The position numbers were made by a program, and so were the translations under genes. The notes below the pieces were generated by a model that saw only the letters and a program-made list of their open reading frames with translations, was not told the DNA's origin and ran no database searches. From Microbacterium natoriense (GTDB taxonomy: Bacteria; Actinomycetota; Actinomycetes; Actinomycetales; Microbacteriaceae), in NCBI RefSeq assembly GCF_030816295.1, contig NZ_JAUSXV010000001.1:1178001-1242000 (forward strand): DNA of 64,000 nt, written 5' to 3'. Shown piece by piece: positions 50,671-59,393 of the stretch; the first letter of the stretch is position 1, and each line of letters begins with the position of its first letter.

Positions 50671-52962
50671 GTGAGCACCGCATCCGATCTCACCCTCGAA
50701 GAGAAGGCCTCGCTCACCAGCGGCGCCGATTTCTGGACGACCAAAGCCGTCGATCGCGCGGGCATCCCGTCGATCATGATGACCGACGGCCCGCACGGGC
50801 TCCGCAAGCAGGCAGGCGGAACCGACCACCTGGGCCTCGCCAGCAGCGTGCCCGCGACCTGCTTCCCGCCGGCAGTGGGCATCGGCTCGTCATGGGATCC
50901 CGAGCTCATCGAACGCGTCGGCGCCGCGATCGGAGTCGAGGCCGCGATCGAAGACGTCGCCGTCGTGCTCGGCCCAGGCATCAACATCAAGCGATCGCCG
51001 CTGTGCGGTCGCAACTTCGAGTACTTCTCGGAGGATCCGATCGTCTCGGGCGTGCTGGGCGCAGCCTCGGTCCGCGGCGTGCAGTCGCAGGGCGTCGGCA
51101 CCTCGCTCAAGCACTTCGCCGCCAACAACCAGGAGTTCGACCGGATGCGCGCGAGCTCCGACGTCGACCCTCGACCGCTGCGCGAGATCTACCTGCGCGG
51201 ATTCGAGCGCGTCGTGAAGGACGCCGCACCCTGGACGGTCATGTGCTCGTACAACCGTCTCAACGGCGTGTGGACCTCGGAGGACCCGTGGCTGCTCACG
51301 AGCGTGCTGCGCGACGAATGGGGCTTCGACGGGCTCGTCGTCTCGGACTGGGGCGCCGTGAACGATCGGGTGGCCGGCGTCGCCGCGGGACTCGATCTCG
51401 AGATGCCGGCCACGGGCGGACGGACGGATGCTCAGCTCGTCGCCGCGGTGCGCGAGGGGCGCCTCGATGAGAGCGTTCTCGACACCGCGGCTTCCCGTGT
51501 GATCGATCTCGTCCGAAAGGCGGGAGAGCGTCCGGGGGTCGAGGGGCCGCTCGATGTCGACGCGCACCACGCCCTCGCGCGAGAGGCCGCCGGTCGTTCG
51601 ATCGTGCTGCTGAAGAACGAGGGGTCGATCCTGCCGCTCGCGCCCGGCCAGAAGATCGCCGTGATCGGCGCCTTCGCCGCCGAGCCCCGCTTCCAGGGCG
51701 CCGGTTCCTCGCTGATCAACCCGACCCGGGTGGATACCGCCGTCGACGCGCTGCGCGCCATCGCGGGCGACGACATCTCCTTCGCGCCGGGCTTCGGAGT
51801 CGAGGGCGGAGCCGTCGCGGCATCCGGTCGCCCTGCCGACGAACTGCGCGCCGAGGCCGTCGAGACCGCGGCCGCCGCAGAGATCGCGGTCGTGTTCCTG
51901 GGGCTGCCTGCGGCCGAGGAGTCCGAGGGCTTCGACCGCGACCACATCGATCTGCCGCCCGTGCAGCTCGAGCTTCTCGACGCCGTGATCGAGGCGAACC
52001 CGCGCACCGTCGTCGTGCTGTCGAACGGCGGTGTCGTCGCCCTGCCGTTCGTCGATCGCGTGCCCGCGATCATCGAGAGCTGGCTGCTCGGCCAGGCAGG
52101 CGGCAGCGCCGTCGCCGACGTGCTCTACGGTGCGGTCAACCCCTCGGGCAAGCTCACCGAGACCGTCCCGGCGCGGCTCGAGGACAACCCCTCCTACGGC
52201 AACTTCCCCGGCGAGTTCGGGCACGTCCGCTACGGCGAGGGTCTGCTGGTCGGATATCGCTGGTACGACGCCAAGGGGCTCGAGGTGACCTTCCCGTTCG
52301 GGTTCGGCCTCTCGTACACGACCTTCGCCTATGGACCGGCGACGGCATCGGTGACCGACGACGGCGACATCGCGGTCTCCTTCGATCTGAGCAACACGGG
52401 CGATCGTGACGGACGTGAGGTCGTGCAGGTGTACGCGTCGCTCGCCGGCTCTGTCGTTCAGCGCGCGCCGCGCGAGCTCAAGGCGTTCGCGTCGGTCGCC
52501 CTCGCTGCGGGGGAGACCCGCGCGGTCGAGCTCGTCATCCGCCGTGAGGATCTCGCGTATTGGGACGTCAGAGTCGACCGCTACGTCGTCGAGGGCGGCG
52601 AGTACACGCTCGATGTCGCGGCGTCGAGCCGCGACATCCGCTCGGCCGTCACGATCGCGATCTCGGGCGACGAGGTTCATCTGCCGCTCGACATGAACTC
52701 GTCGATCGGCGACGTCATGGCGAATCCTGTCGCCGGGCCGGTCATGCAGGGCGCGCTCTCCGGTTTCATGGGCGACCTGGACGGCGTCGACGCGGCGGCC
52801 GCCTCGATGATGCCGAACGACGAGGCGATGCAGAAGATGATGGCGTCGTTCCCGATCGGGCGCCTCGTCGGCTTCCCCGGGGTTCCCGTCACCCACGAGC
52901 AGATCGAGCAGCTCCTCGCCGCCGCGAACGCGGGAGTCTCCGCGCCGATTCCCGGTCGCTAG
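50671..52962 (+). CDS. Glycoside hydrolase family 3 (beta-glucosidase-like)
   Basis: 763-residue cytoplasmic enzyme (no signal peptide) that removes terminal beta-linked glucose, xylose or similar sugars. GH3 N-domain ~35-275 with PRLREIYLRGFERVV-like region and nucleophile Asp226 in GLVVSDWGAVNDR; GH3 C-domain ~315-520 (KIAVIGAFAAEPRFQGAGSS); fibronectin III-like domain ~570-640 (VSFDLSNTGDRDGREVVQVY). An extra ~90-residue C-terminal helical extension with a Met/Ala-rich segment (AAASMMPNDEAMQKMMASFP) is not part of the core family. GTG start, SD AAAGGG. Divergent from its probable TetR repressor. Confidence 0.93.
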   Translation: MSTASDLTLEEKASLTSGADFWTTKAVDRAGIPSIMMTDGPHGLRKQAGGTDHLGLASSVPATCFPPAVGIGSSWDPELIERVGAAIGVEAAIEDVAVVLGPGINIKRSPLCGRNFEYFSEDPIVSGVLGAASVRGVQSQGVGTSLKHFAANNQEFDRMRASSDVDPRPLREIYLRGFERVVKDAAPWTVMCSYNRLNGVWTSEDPWLLTSVLRDEWGFDGLVVSDWGAVNDRVAGVAAGLDLEMPATGGRTDAQLVAAVREGRLDESVLDTAASRVIDLVRKAGERPGVEGPLDVDAHHALAREAAGRSIVLLKNEGSILPLAPGQKIAVIGAFAAEPRFQGAGSSLINPTRVDTAVDALRAIAGDDISFAPGFGVEGGAVAASGRPADELRAEAVETAAAAEIAVVFLGLPAAEESEGFDRDHIDLPPVQLELLDAVIEANPRTVVVLSNGGVVALPFVDRVPAIIESWLLGQAGGSAVADVLYGAVNPSGKLTETVPARLEDNPSYGNFPGEFGHVRYGEGLLVGYRWYDAKGLEVTFPFGFGLSYTTFAYGPATASVTDDGDIAVSFDLSNTGDRDGREVVQVYASLAGSVVQRAPRELKAFASVALAAGETRAVELVIRREDLAYWDVRVDRYVVEGGEYTLDVAASSRDIRSAVTIAISGDEVHLPLDMNSSIGDVMANPVAGPVMQGALSGFMGDLDGVDAAAASMMPNDEAMQKMMASFPIGRLVGFPGVPVTHEQIEQLLAAANAGVSAPIPGR

Positions 52963-52973
52963 GCTTCGGCACC

Positions 52974-53049
52974 CGCTCGCTGAGCGAGCGAAGCGAGACG
53001 AAACGCGTGCCTCCCGCAGTCGACTGCAGGAGGCACGCGTTTCGTCTCG
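52974..53049. repeat. Dispersed repeat forming a giant hairpin (probable bidirectional terminator)
   Basis: A GAGCGAGCGAAGCGAGACG-type element leads into a perfect 21-bp stem (52994-53014 with 53029-53049); the loop is itself a palindrome (GCAGT-CG-ACTGC), extending the structure. Another partial repeat copy follows to about 53095. It lies between the convergent GH3 and MarR genes. Confidence 0.75.
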
Positions 53050-53100
53050 TCGTCGGCGCTCCTCGCTCGACGACCGGTGGGGGAGTGCGGCGCTCCTCGC

Positions 53101-53556
53101 TCAGCGCGTGCTGGGGTCGGCCGTCAGTTTCCCGAGGAGGCGTTCGAGCGCGCGGAGGTCATCCAACGACCAGTCCTTGATGCGTCCGAAGAACTCGACG
53201 CCGCGCTCTTCCAGCGTGCGTGCGATCCGCGCCTCCCCCAGATCTGTGAGCTGGACGATCACTCCGCGACGGTCCTGCGGGTCCGGGGCGTTCGCGACCA
53301 ACCCGAGACTTCGCATCTTGGTGAGCAGCGTGCTCGTGGAGCTTCGATCCATCCCCACCGACTCGGCGATCACGCTGGGCCGTGCGGGGCCGAAGGCGTG
53401 CAGCCACCGCGCGATGTGGAAGGCGGCCGGCTGAAGCCCCTCGTGGAACTGGGCGGCGCTGCGCTCGCTCAAACCCCGGGTCGCGCTCAGGAGAGCATTG
53501 ATCCGCTCGCCCAGGGCCAGCTCCACGGCAGACCGCGCCTGCTCGGTTGTTTGCAT
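53101..53556 (-). CDS. MarR family regulator
   Basis: 151-residue winged-helix repressor: FHIARWLHAFGPARPSVIAESVGMDRSSTSTLLTKMRSLGLVANAPDPQDRRGVIVQLTDLG contains the recognition helix and the DxR wing. ATG 53556 is fixed by TATCGT at 53568-53563, six bases upstream (leaderless). Divergent from an SDR gene; TTTGCATATCCAAA (53550-53563) covers its own start and ATTTGCAAAT (53587-53596) lies before the SDR gene, so it probably represses both. Confidence 0.92.
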   Translation of the reverse strand: MQTTEQARSAVELALGERINALLSATRGLSERSAAQFHEGLQPAAFHIARWLHAFGPARPSVIAESVGMDRSSTSTLLTKMRSLGLVANAPDPQDRRGVIVQLTDLGEARIARTLEERGVEFFGRIKDWSLDDLRALERLLGKLTADPSTR

Positions 53557-53596
53557 ATCCAAACGATAGCACCTACAGTGATGGACATTTGCAAAT
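53550..53596. promoter_or_regulatory. Two related MarR operator candidates
   Basis: TTTGCATATCCAAA (53550-53563) and the perfect palindrome ATTTGCAAAT (53587-53596) share the TTTG...CAAA half-sites, 37 bases apart, in the gap between divergent marR and SDR genes. Confidence 0.65.
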
Positions 53597-53613
53597 CACT
53601 TCCGAAGGATGCG

Positions 53614-54492
53614 ATGTCGAATCAGAGCAGCTCCATGTCCCCACCCGTCATCGTCCTCACCGGCGCCACGAGCGGCCTCGGACAACTCGTCGCCCTGCGC
53701 CTCGCGGAGCAGGGGGCGCACCTCGTCCTCCCCGCTCGCAACGCCCAGAGGGCAGCCGAAACCGCATCGCTCATCAGGCGAGTCGCACCGACCGCCACGG
53801 TCGAGACACCCATCGCGGATCTCTCCCGCATGGACGAGGTCCGCAGGCTGGGCCGGGAGATCGCCGACGCCCACGCCCAGGTCGACGTTCTTGTCAACAA
53901 CGCCGGACTCCATGCCTTCGAAGCGCGCACCACCGTTGACGGCTACTCCGAGATGATCGCCGTCAATTATCTCGCCCCCTGGCTGCTCACCCACGAACTC
54001 CGGCCAGCACTCGAAGCCGCGCCCTCCGCGCGAGTCGTCACGGTCGCCTCCGAGGCCTCACGCCGACACGGCACGCTCCGCCTGCCTGAGGACCTCACCG
54101 GCACCCCCGCTTTCCGCGCTCGCGGGTCCTCCGTGCTCTACGGCAAGAGCAAGCTCCTCGACATCATGTTCACGAAAGAGCTAGCCCGGCGAAACGCCAC
54201 TACGAACGTCACCGCGCTCTGTCTCGATCCCGGCTTCAACGTCACCGGCCTCGGACGAGAAGTCCGAGGCGCCGCCATCATCGAACGGATCCTCAGATCT
54301 CTCCGCATCGGCGACCCCGACCGGGGCGCCGGACTCATCGTCCGACTCGCCACGCACCCCGACTACCGAACCCGAAACGGCGAGTACTGGACGGTCCGCG
54401 GCCCCCGTGCGATCGAGCCCGCAGCTCCCGGAGACGACCCGGCGACCCAGAAGGAACTGTGGCGGCACACCGAAGACCTACTCCTCAACTGA
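53614..54492 (+). CDS. SDR family oxidoreductase (retinol dehydrogenase-like)
   Basis: 292-residue NAD(P)-dependent short-chain dehydrogenase. Cofactor motif TGATSGLG near residue 17, NNAGLHAFEARTT, YLAPWLLTHELRPAL, and catalytic YGKSKL (Tyr/Lys), with LDPGFNVTGLGREVRG afterwards. The organisation is like retinol dehydrogenase/WW-domain oxidoreductase types that reduce hydrophobic carbonyls. ATG 53614 has SD GAAGG; an earlier ATG at 53581 overlaps the operator. Codon use is a little less biased than in the core genes, consistent with an accessory origin. Probably controlled by the divergent MarR. Confidence 0.9.
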   Translation: MSNQSSSMSPPVIVLTGATSGLGQLVALRLAEQGAHLVLPARNAQRAAETASLIRRVAPTATVETPIADLSRMDEVRRLGREIADAHAQVDVLVNNAGLHAFEARTTVDGYSEMIAVNYLAPWLLTHELRPALEAAPSARVVTVASEASRRHGTLRLPEDLTGTPAFRARGSSVLYGKSKLLDIMFTKELARRNATTNVTALCLDPGFNVTGLGREVRGAAIIERILRSLRIGDPDRGAGLIVRLATHPDYRTRNGEYWTVRGPRAIEPAAPGDDPATQKELWRHTEDLLLN

Positions 54493-55689
54493 ACGTGAAC
54501 GGTTCGCGACAGGCTTCGGCAGGAGGTTTCGTTCTGCGATGAACAGCACGATGAGCAGGCCCACGACGCTCGCCAACGCCGAGAGAGCGGGGAGCATGCT
54601 GATCACCGGCGCCAGCACGAGGAAGATCGCGGCGATCGTGAGGCGTACGGCGTTCCACGTGCCGAGCAGGCGTCGCGCGAATGCTGCGGCTCCCACCAGG
54701 TAGCACGCGGTTCCTCCCGCGAGCGAGGCGGCTCCGAAGAACCCGAGACTCTCGGTGGATTCGATGTGTGCCATCGCGACCTCGAGGCCGAGCGCGGCGA
54801 GAACGATCCCGCCGACCAGCAGCAGGTGGAGGTAGGTGTAGGCGCCGGTCGCAGCGCGCCCCCGGGCTGAGGCGTGGATGGCCTGGAGCGCGTGCTCGGC
54901 CTCGCCTGCCAGCCGAGTGAAATAGGCCCACCACAGCGCGATGCAGATGAGCATCGACAAGACCACACCGCTGAGTATTCCGACGCTGATCGGCTCAGTC
55001 GCAGCCCCGGCGCCGATACCGAGGATGGACTCACCGAGGGCGAGGATCACGATCAGTCCGTGCCGCTCGGTGAAATGAGCGGTGGAGCGTACCGGCCAGG
55101 CGATGCCGATGCTCGTGCGGTAGGACACGATGGGCTCGATCGCGACTGCGGCGATCGAGCACCAGATCTGCCACGGGCCGCCGAGCAGAGCACCGACGAC
55201 GAGGAGTGCTCCGGACGGAACGACGGAGAGGGCGACGGTGATCAGCGTGCGTCGACGGAGTGCAGGGTCCGCGAGCCACACGAAGACGATCGCATGAGCG
55301 ACCCGGGCGACGAGATAGGCGCCGACGAACACGAGGGGACCGGACAGACCGCCTGGCAGATCGTCGTAGGCCTCCATGACGACGAGGCCGGCGACGAACA
55401 TCGCGGTCATGCCGATGATCATCGCCACACGCACGACGCCGTGGTCTGCGTGGGCGATGTTGGTGAGCCATCCGTAAGCGGTCCAGGCCCACCACAGCAG
55501 CGCGAGGACGACCATCGCCTGCAGGATGCCGAGGGCGTCATGCTGCTGCGCCATCAGGCGACTGAGTTGAGTGAACGCGAACACGAACGCAAGGTCGAAG
55601 AAGAGCTCCAGCGTGGTGACGCGATGGCCTTCGCGACTGGCGACCGCTCGGATCAGCGAGCCGCCTGAGCCGAACGTGCGATCCTTCAT
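54478..55689 (-). CDS. LtrA-like membrane protein, second copy
   Basis: 403-residue membrane protein of the low-temperature-requirement A family with about eleven helices. Signature TTLELFFDLAFVFAFTQLSRLMAQ near residue 25 and TERHGLIVILALGESILGIG centrally match those in the 1737-2924 gene, but the overall sequences are clearly diverged paralogues. It overlaps the 3' end of the convergent SDR gene by 15 bases. The ATG at 55689 lies 28 bases after the SDR gene upstream on the same strand (55718-56497), so the two are likely co-transcribed. Confidence 0.9.
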   Translation of the reverse strand: MKDRTFGSGGSLIRAVASREGHRVTTLELFFDLAFVFAFTQLSRLMAQQHDALGILQAMVVLALLWWAWTAYGWLTNIAHADHGVVRVAMIIGMTAMFVAGLVVMEAYDDLPGGLSGPLVFVGAYLVARVAHAIVFVWLADPALRRRTLITVALSVVPSGALLVVGALLGGPWQIWCSIAAVAIEPIVSYRTSIGIAWPVRSTAHFTERHGLIVILALGESILGIGAGAATEPISVGILSGVVLSMLICIALWWAYFTRLAGEAEHALQAIHASARGRAATGAYTYLHLLLVGGIVLAALGLEVAMAHIESTESLGFFGAASLAGGTACYLVGAAAFARRLLGTWNAVRLTIAAIFLVLAPVISMLPALSALASVVGLLIVLFIAERNLLPKPVANRSRSVEE

Positions 55690-55717
55690 GGCCCGACCCG
55701 CACCTTGCCGCGGACGC

Positions 55718-56497
55718 TCACAGTGCGTACCCTCCTGAAGCCTGGATGTCCTGGCCGGTGATCCACGCCGAGTCATCGGAGACGAGGAACGCGATGACCT
55801 TCCCGACATCGGCCGGCTCGCCGATGCGGCCGAAGGCGGTCTTCGCTGCGAGCCCTTCGATCACCTCCGGGAACCGCTCGAAGGCGTTGTCGCCCAGACG
55901 GGTCCGGGTGGGGCCGGGGGCGATGGAGTTCACGCGGATCGACCGGCCGGCGAGCTCCTTGGCGAGGAAGCGGGTGGCGATGACCAAGCCGCCCTTCATC
56001 GCGGCGTACCCGGAGTAGCCGGGCTCCGTGTCACCGGGCCGCACGGAGCTGCTGGAGGTGTTCACGATCGCACCGCCGTCATCGATCAGAGGCAGGAGGG
56101 CCTGGGTGAGGAAGTACGGACCGCGCAGGAGCACCCGGTAGTAGGCGTCGAACGCGTCCTCGGTCATCTCCTCGAAGCTCATGCCGCCGCCGAAACCCGC
56201 GTTGTTCACCAGTGCGTGGACGCGATCCGCGCCCCACTCGCTCCTCAGCACGCGGGCGAGTGCATTCGCGAAGTCGGGAAAGGTGTCGGAGCGGCTGATG
56301 TCGAGCGGCAGCGCGACGGCGGTGCCGCCGTTCTCCCGGATCTCCTCGACAGTCCTCTCGGCCCCCTCGGGGCGTGCGTTGTACGTGATGACGACGCCCA
56401 TTCCGCGGGCGGCGATCTCGATGGCGGCGCCGCGTCCGATGCCGGAGCTCGCTCCGGTGACGACGACGATCTTCTGGTCAGGTGTCTGTTCGTTCAT
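55718..56497 (-). CDS. SDR family oxidoreductase (FabG-like)
   Basis: 259-residue NADP-dependent short-chain dehydrogenase. TGASSGIG at the N-terminus, NNAGFGGGMSFEEM, catalytic Ser in NTSSSSV, YSGYAAMKGG (Tyr/Lys), APGPTRTRLG and the conserved C-terminus GQDIQASGGYAL. Substrate unknown; comparable enzymes reduce 3-oxoacyl or quinone substrates. First gene of a two-gene unit with the LtrA-like protein and divergent from an AraC regulator, which probably controls it (a frequent AraC_N/SDR pairing). Confidence 0.92.
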   Translation of the reverse strand: MNEQTPDQKIVVVTGASSGIGRGAAIEIAARGMGVVITYNARPEGAERTVEEIRENGGTAVALPLDISRSDTFPDFANALARVLRSEWGADRVHALVNNAGFGGGMSFEEMTEDAFDAYYRVLLRGPYFLTQALLPLIDDGGAIVNTSSSSVRPGDTEPGYSGYAAMKGGLVIATRFLAKELAGRSIRVNSIAPGPTRTRLGDNAFERFPEVIEGLAAKTAFGRIGEPADVGKVIAFLVSDDSAWITGQDIQASGGYAL

Positions 56498-56619
56498 GCT
56501 TCAACACAACCGTCAGCCGCACGCGACGAGTTAGGGGAATCCCGTCGACTCCTTGCACAAAGCTGCCGTGCTCGACAGAAATGGATGCCTTCCACGAGGG
56601 TTGATGCTTCACTCTTCAC

Positions 56620-57516
56620 ATGTCCTTCGACGAGTTCCGCGCCCTCGTGGCGCGACATGCACCGGGTGGTATCAGTTCGACGACCATCCCCGGCGTGCTC
56701 GTGTCGCGGATGGACGATGGCGGTTCGCAGGACGAGTCCACGACGGGCACGATCCTCGCCATCGTCGCTCAGGGCACCAAGCGACTCTCGGTGGGAGGAA
56801 CGGTCCACGACTACGGGGCCGGACAGTACCTGGTCGCATCCGTGGATCTCCCGGTCTCCGGGCACTTCACCGATGCCACCCCTGAGCACCCGGCGCTGGG
56901 ATTCGGTCTGGAGCTGCGTCCGGAGGCGATCGCCGAGCTGATGCTCACCGCCGCTGCGGCAGAGTTCCCCCGACCGTCGAGGGGCGAGTCGTCGCCGCCG
57001 GCGATCGCGGTCGGCGACACCTCACCGCGGCTGCTCGACGCCACCGTCCGCATGCTGCGGCTGCTCGACCACCCCCGAGACATTCCGGTGCTCGCGCCGA
57101 TGATCGAGAGGGAGATCCTCTGGCTGATCATGTCGGGCGATCAGGGCGCGACCGTGCGTCAGCTCGGGCTCGCCGACAGCAGCCTCAGTCGCGTCCGCCA
57201 CGTCGTTCGCTGGATACGGGAGCACTTCGCCGAGGCGCTTCGCGTCGACGACCTCGCCGACCTCGCGAGGATGAGCCCTTCGGCGTTCCATCGTGCGTTC
57301 CACGCGGTCACGTCGATGAGCCCCATCCAGTACCAGAAGAGCATCCGGTTGCAGGAGGCCCGACTGCGCCTGATCGCCAGCCCCGGTGACATCGGCGCGA
57401 CCGCGTATGCGGTCGGCTACGAGAGCCCGTCGCAGTTCAGCCGCGAGTACCGACGGGAGTTCGGGGCGTCGCCCAGCGAGGATGCCGTCTCGCTCCGGGC
57501 CTCATCAGGGCTCTAG
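56620..57516 (+). CDS. AraC family regulator (AraC_N type)
   Basis: 298-residue regulator. The N-terminal AraC_N cupin-like domain includes GTILAIVAQGTKRLSVGGTVHDYGAGQYLVASVDLPVSG and PALGFGLELRP; the C-terminal double helix-turn-helix (~195-290) includes ALRVDDLADLARMSPSAFHRAFHAVTSMSPIQYQK and IGATAYAVGYESPSQFSREYRREFGASP. It is divergent from the SDR/LtrA pair and is the probable activator of that pair. Confidence 0.93.
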   Translation: MSFDEFRALVARHAPGGISSTTIPGVLVSRMDDGGSQDESTTGTILAIVAQGTKRLSVGGTVHDYGAGQYLVASVDLPVSGHFTDATPEHPALGFGLELRPEAIAELMLTAAAAEFPRPSRGESSPPAIAVGDTSPRLLDATVRMLRLLDHPRDIPVLAPMIEREILWLIMSGDQGATVRQLGLADSSLSRVRHVVRWIREHFAEALRVDDLADLARMSPSAFHRAFHAVTSMSPIQYQKSIRLQEARLRLIASPGDIGATAYAVGYESPSQFSREYRREFGASPSEDAVSLRASSGL

Positions 57517-57586
57517 CTCCGAGTGGCCGACTGCGACGCCCGTCGAGAGTTGCCGACGATCGGAGCGGCGAGGTCCGTGCGCGGAC

Positions 57587-59341
57587 TCAGACCCGGGTGA
57601 GGCGCACGGCCATGAACTGCCGGCCGGGGAGCTCGACCCGGGCGGATCCGGCCGGGTAGGTGCCCGACATCCGCTCCACCGTCATGTTCCACGTGTCGAT
57701 CACGTCGATCGTCCATTCGCCCTCCTCGAGCATGACGTTGCGGAAGCGCGGCCGGTTGAAGCCGAAGTAGCCGATCTTCACCCGGCCGGCGACGCCGCCC
57801 CACGGCACGTCCCAGTCGCCGGGCAGCGGATCCCAGACACCATCGGGAGCCTCGGCGAGCAACTGCTCGAGGAAGCGGATGCGGTCGGGCGACGAGCCGT
57901 GCAGCACCCCTCCCTTCGACCACCACAGCACCTCGTCGTCGAGCCCGAGCGCCGACGGCAGGTAGGTCTCGCCGTGGCCGACGTAGCCGCCGCGCACCGC
58001 CCCCTCCCAGAAGCGCCGCACCATCTCCTCCCCGGTGATGTTGCCCCAGCCCTGGTCGATGTCGCCCTCGTAGGCGCACTCGTCGATCACGACGGGCTTG
58101 CCCCAGCGCTCGCGCCACTCGTCGGTGTTCTCGGCGGTGCGGTACACGTCGACGCGCTGCACGCTCACATGGGTGATCCACGGCATCGAGTAGTCGTAGA
58201 ACGGGCGGCAGTTGTGGATCGAGTTCAGATGCCCGAACGGATCCTCCGCGCCGACGATCGCGGCCAGGCGTTCCCAGTCGGCGGTGTCCTTCGCCCACAG
58301 CAGGTCGTACTCGTTCGCCATCGACCACCACACGTTCGCGAACCCGCTCAGCCGCCGCACGACGTAGCGCAGGTAGCGGTCGTCGACGGCCGGACCGAGG
58401 TCGGCGAAGCCCCAGCGGTCGTACGCGTGGAACAGGATGAGGTCGGCCTGGATGCCGAGCTCGGCCAGCTGCACGATGCGCTGCTCCAGACGGCGGAAGT
58501 GGGCGGGGTCGAACCGCTCCAGGTCGAAGCCGTCATCGAGTGAGCCGACGAACGGGAAGTCGGCCGGCTCGTTCGCGTTGTACAGATACGACTTCGGGAA
58601 CACGCACATGCGCATCTTCGTGAACGGCGCCTCGGCGAGCGTCGCCAGCGTCTGCTCCTGCAGCTCTTCGGGCTGGTGCGTCCACGCGTAGGCGGTGGTG
58701 CCGAGCGGCCGGTGCCTCGTGCCGTCGGCGTGCCGGAAGTGGAAGCCGTCGACGCGCACCGGTCCGTGCGCGCCCTCGGCAGGAGACCCGACCGTGACGG
58801 ATCCAGTCAGACCGTCGAGCGAGCGGGCGGTCGAGCGGGTGACGAAGCGCCATTCGCCCTCGGCATCCGCCAGCGCCCGGATGATGTAGACGCCGTCGCC
58901 GTCGTAGAACCCGCCGACCCGCACATCCTGGCCGGCGCGGGAGAACACCGCCTCGAGCTCGACGTCGACGAACGGGTTGCCGTGCGAGGGTCCGTCGATG
59001 CGGATCTCGAGTGGAGCCCATTGCGTGACCGTCTCCGGCACCGACAGCGCCGCCGAGCCGCGCGTGACGTCGTCGGCCTCGTACGCCGGATCGGGCGCGA
59101 TCGCCGGCGCGTACGGAGGCCGCTGCACCTCGTCGCCGATCTCGGCGAGCTCGGCCCACAGCCGCTCGCGCGCCTCCGGCGTCTCGAGCGAGGGCACGAG
59201 GGCGATGAGCGATCCGAGGCGCCCGTCGCGGAACTGCACGGCCATGGGCGATGCGGCGAAGCCGGGCATCAGCCGTTCGAGCACGGCGCGGGCCGCGGGG
59301 TTGTCGAGGGCTTCTCCGAAGGTGGAGCGGCGGTCGAACAT
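57587..59341 (-). CDS. DUF5060/DUF5605 glycoside hydrolase-like protein
   Basis: 584-residue cytoplasmic enzyme of the apiosidase-like group. Order: DUF5605-type N-terminal helical part, DUF5060 beta-sandwich (~105-185: VTQWAPLEIRIDGPSHGNPFVDVELEAVF), then a DUF4038-like (beta/alpha)8 domain (GTTAYAWTHQPEELQEQTLATLAEAPFTKMRMCVFPKSY... LILFHAYDRWGF... VWWSMANEYDLLWAK... KPVVIDECAYEGD) in which Glu of ANEYD and Glu of IDECAYEGD are the likely catalytic acids, and a C-terminal beta-sandwich. Related enzymes cleave branched pectic or rhamnose-linked glycans. SD AGAGGAG. Last gene of a minus-strand GH operon. Confidence 0.88.
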   Translation of the reverse strand: MFDRRSTFGEALDNPAARAVLERLMPGFAASPMAVQFRDGRLGSLIALVPSLETPEARERLWAELAEIGDEVQRPPYAPAIAPDPAYEADDVTRGSAALSVPETVTQWAPLEIRIDGPSHGNPFVDVELEAVFSRAGQDVRVGGFYDGDGVYIIRALADAEGEWRFVTRSTARSLDGLTGSVTVGSPAEGAHGPVRVDGFHFRHADGTRHRPLGTTAYAWTHQPEELQEQTLATLAEAPFTKMRMCVFPKSYLYNANEPADFPFVGSLDDGFDLERFDPAHFRRLEQRIVQLAELGIQADLILFHAYDRWGFADLGPAVDDRYLRYVVRRLSGFANVWWSMANEYDLLWAKDTADWERLAAIVGAEDPFGHLNSIHNCRPFYDYSMPWITHVSVQRVDVYRTAENTDEWRERWGKPVVIDECAYEGDIDQGWGNITGEEMVRRFWEGAVRGGYVGHGETYLPSALGLDDEVLWWSKGGVLHGSSPDRIRFLEQLLAEAPDGVWDPLPGDWDVPWGGVAGRVKIGYFGFNRPRFRNVMLEEGEWTIDVIDTWNMTVERMSGTYPAGSARVELPGRQFMAVRLTRV

Positions 59342-59354
59342 CAGGTCTCCTCTG

Positions 59355-59393
59355 TCAGGCGGGGGCGTCAGGCGGGGGCGTCAGGCGGTGGCG
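59355..59393. repeat. Three tandem 13-base units over the GH78 stop codon
   Basis: TCAGGCGGGGGCG at 59355-59367 and 59368-59380, and TCAGGCGGTGGCG at 59381-59393. Each unit supplies a minus-strand TGA; the third provides the real GH78 stop. It looks like local slippage that lengthened the gap to the next gene. Confidence 0.75.
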
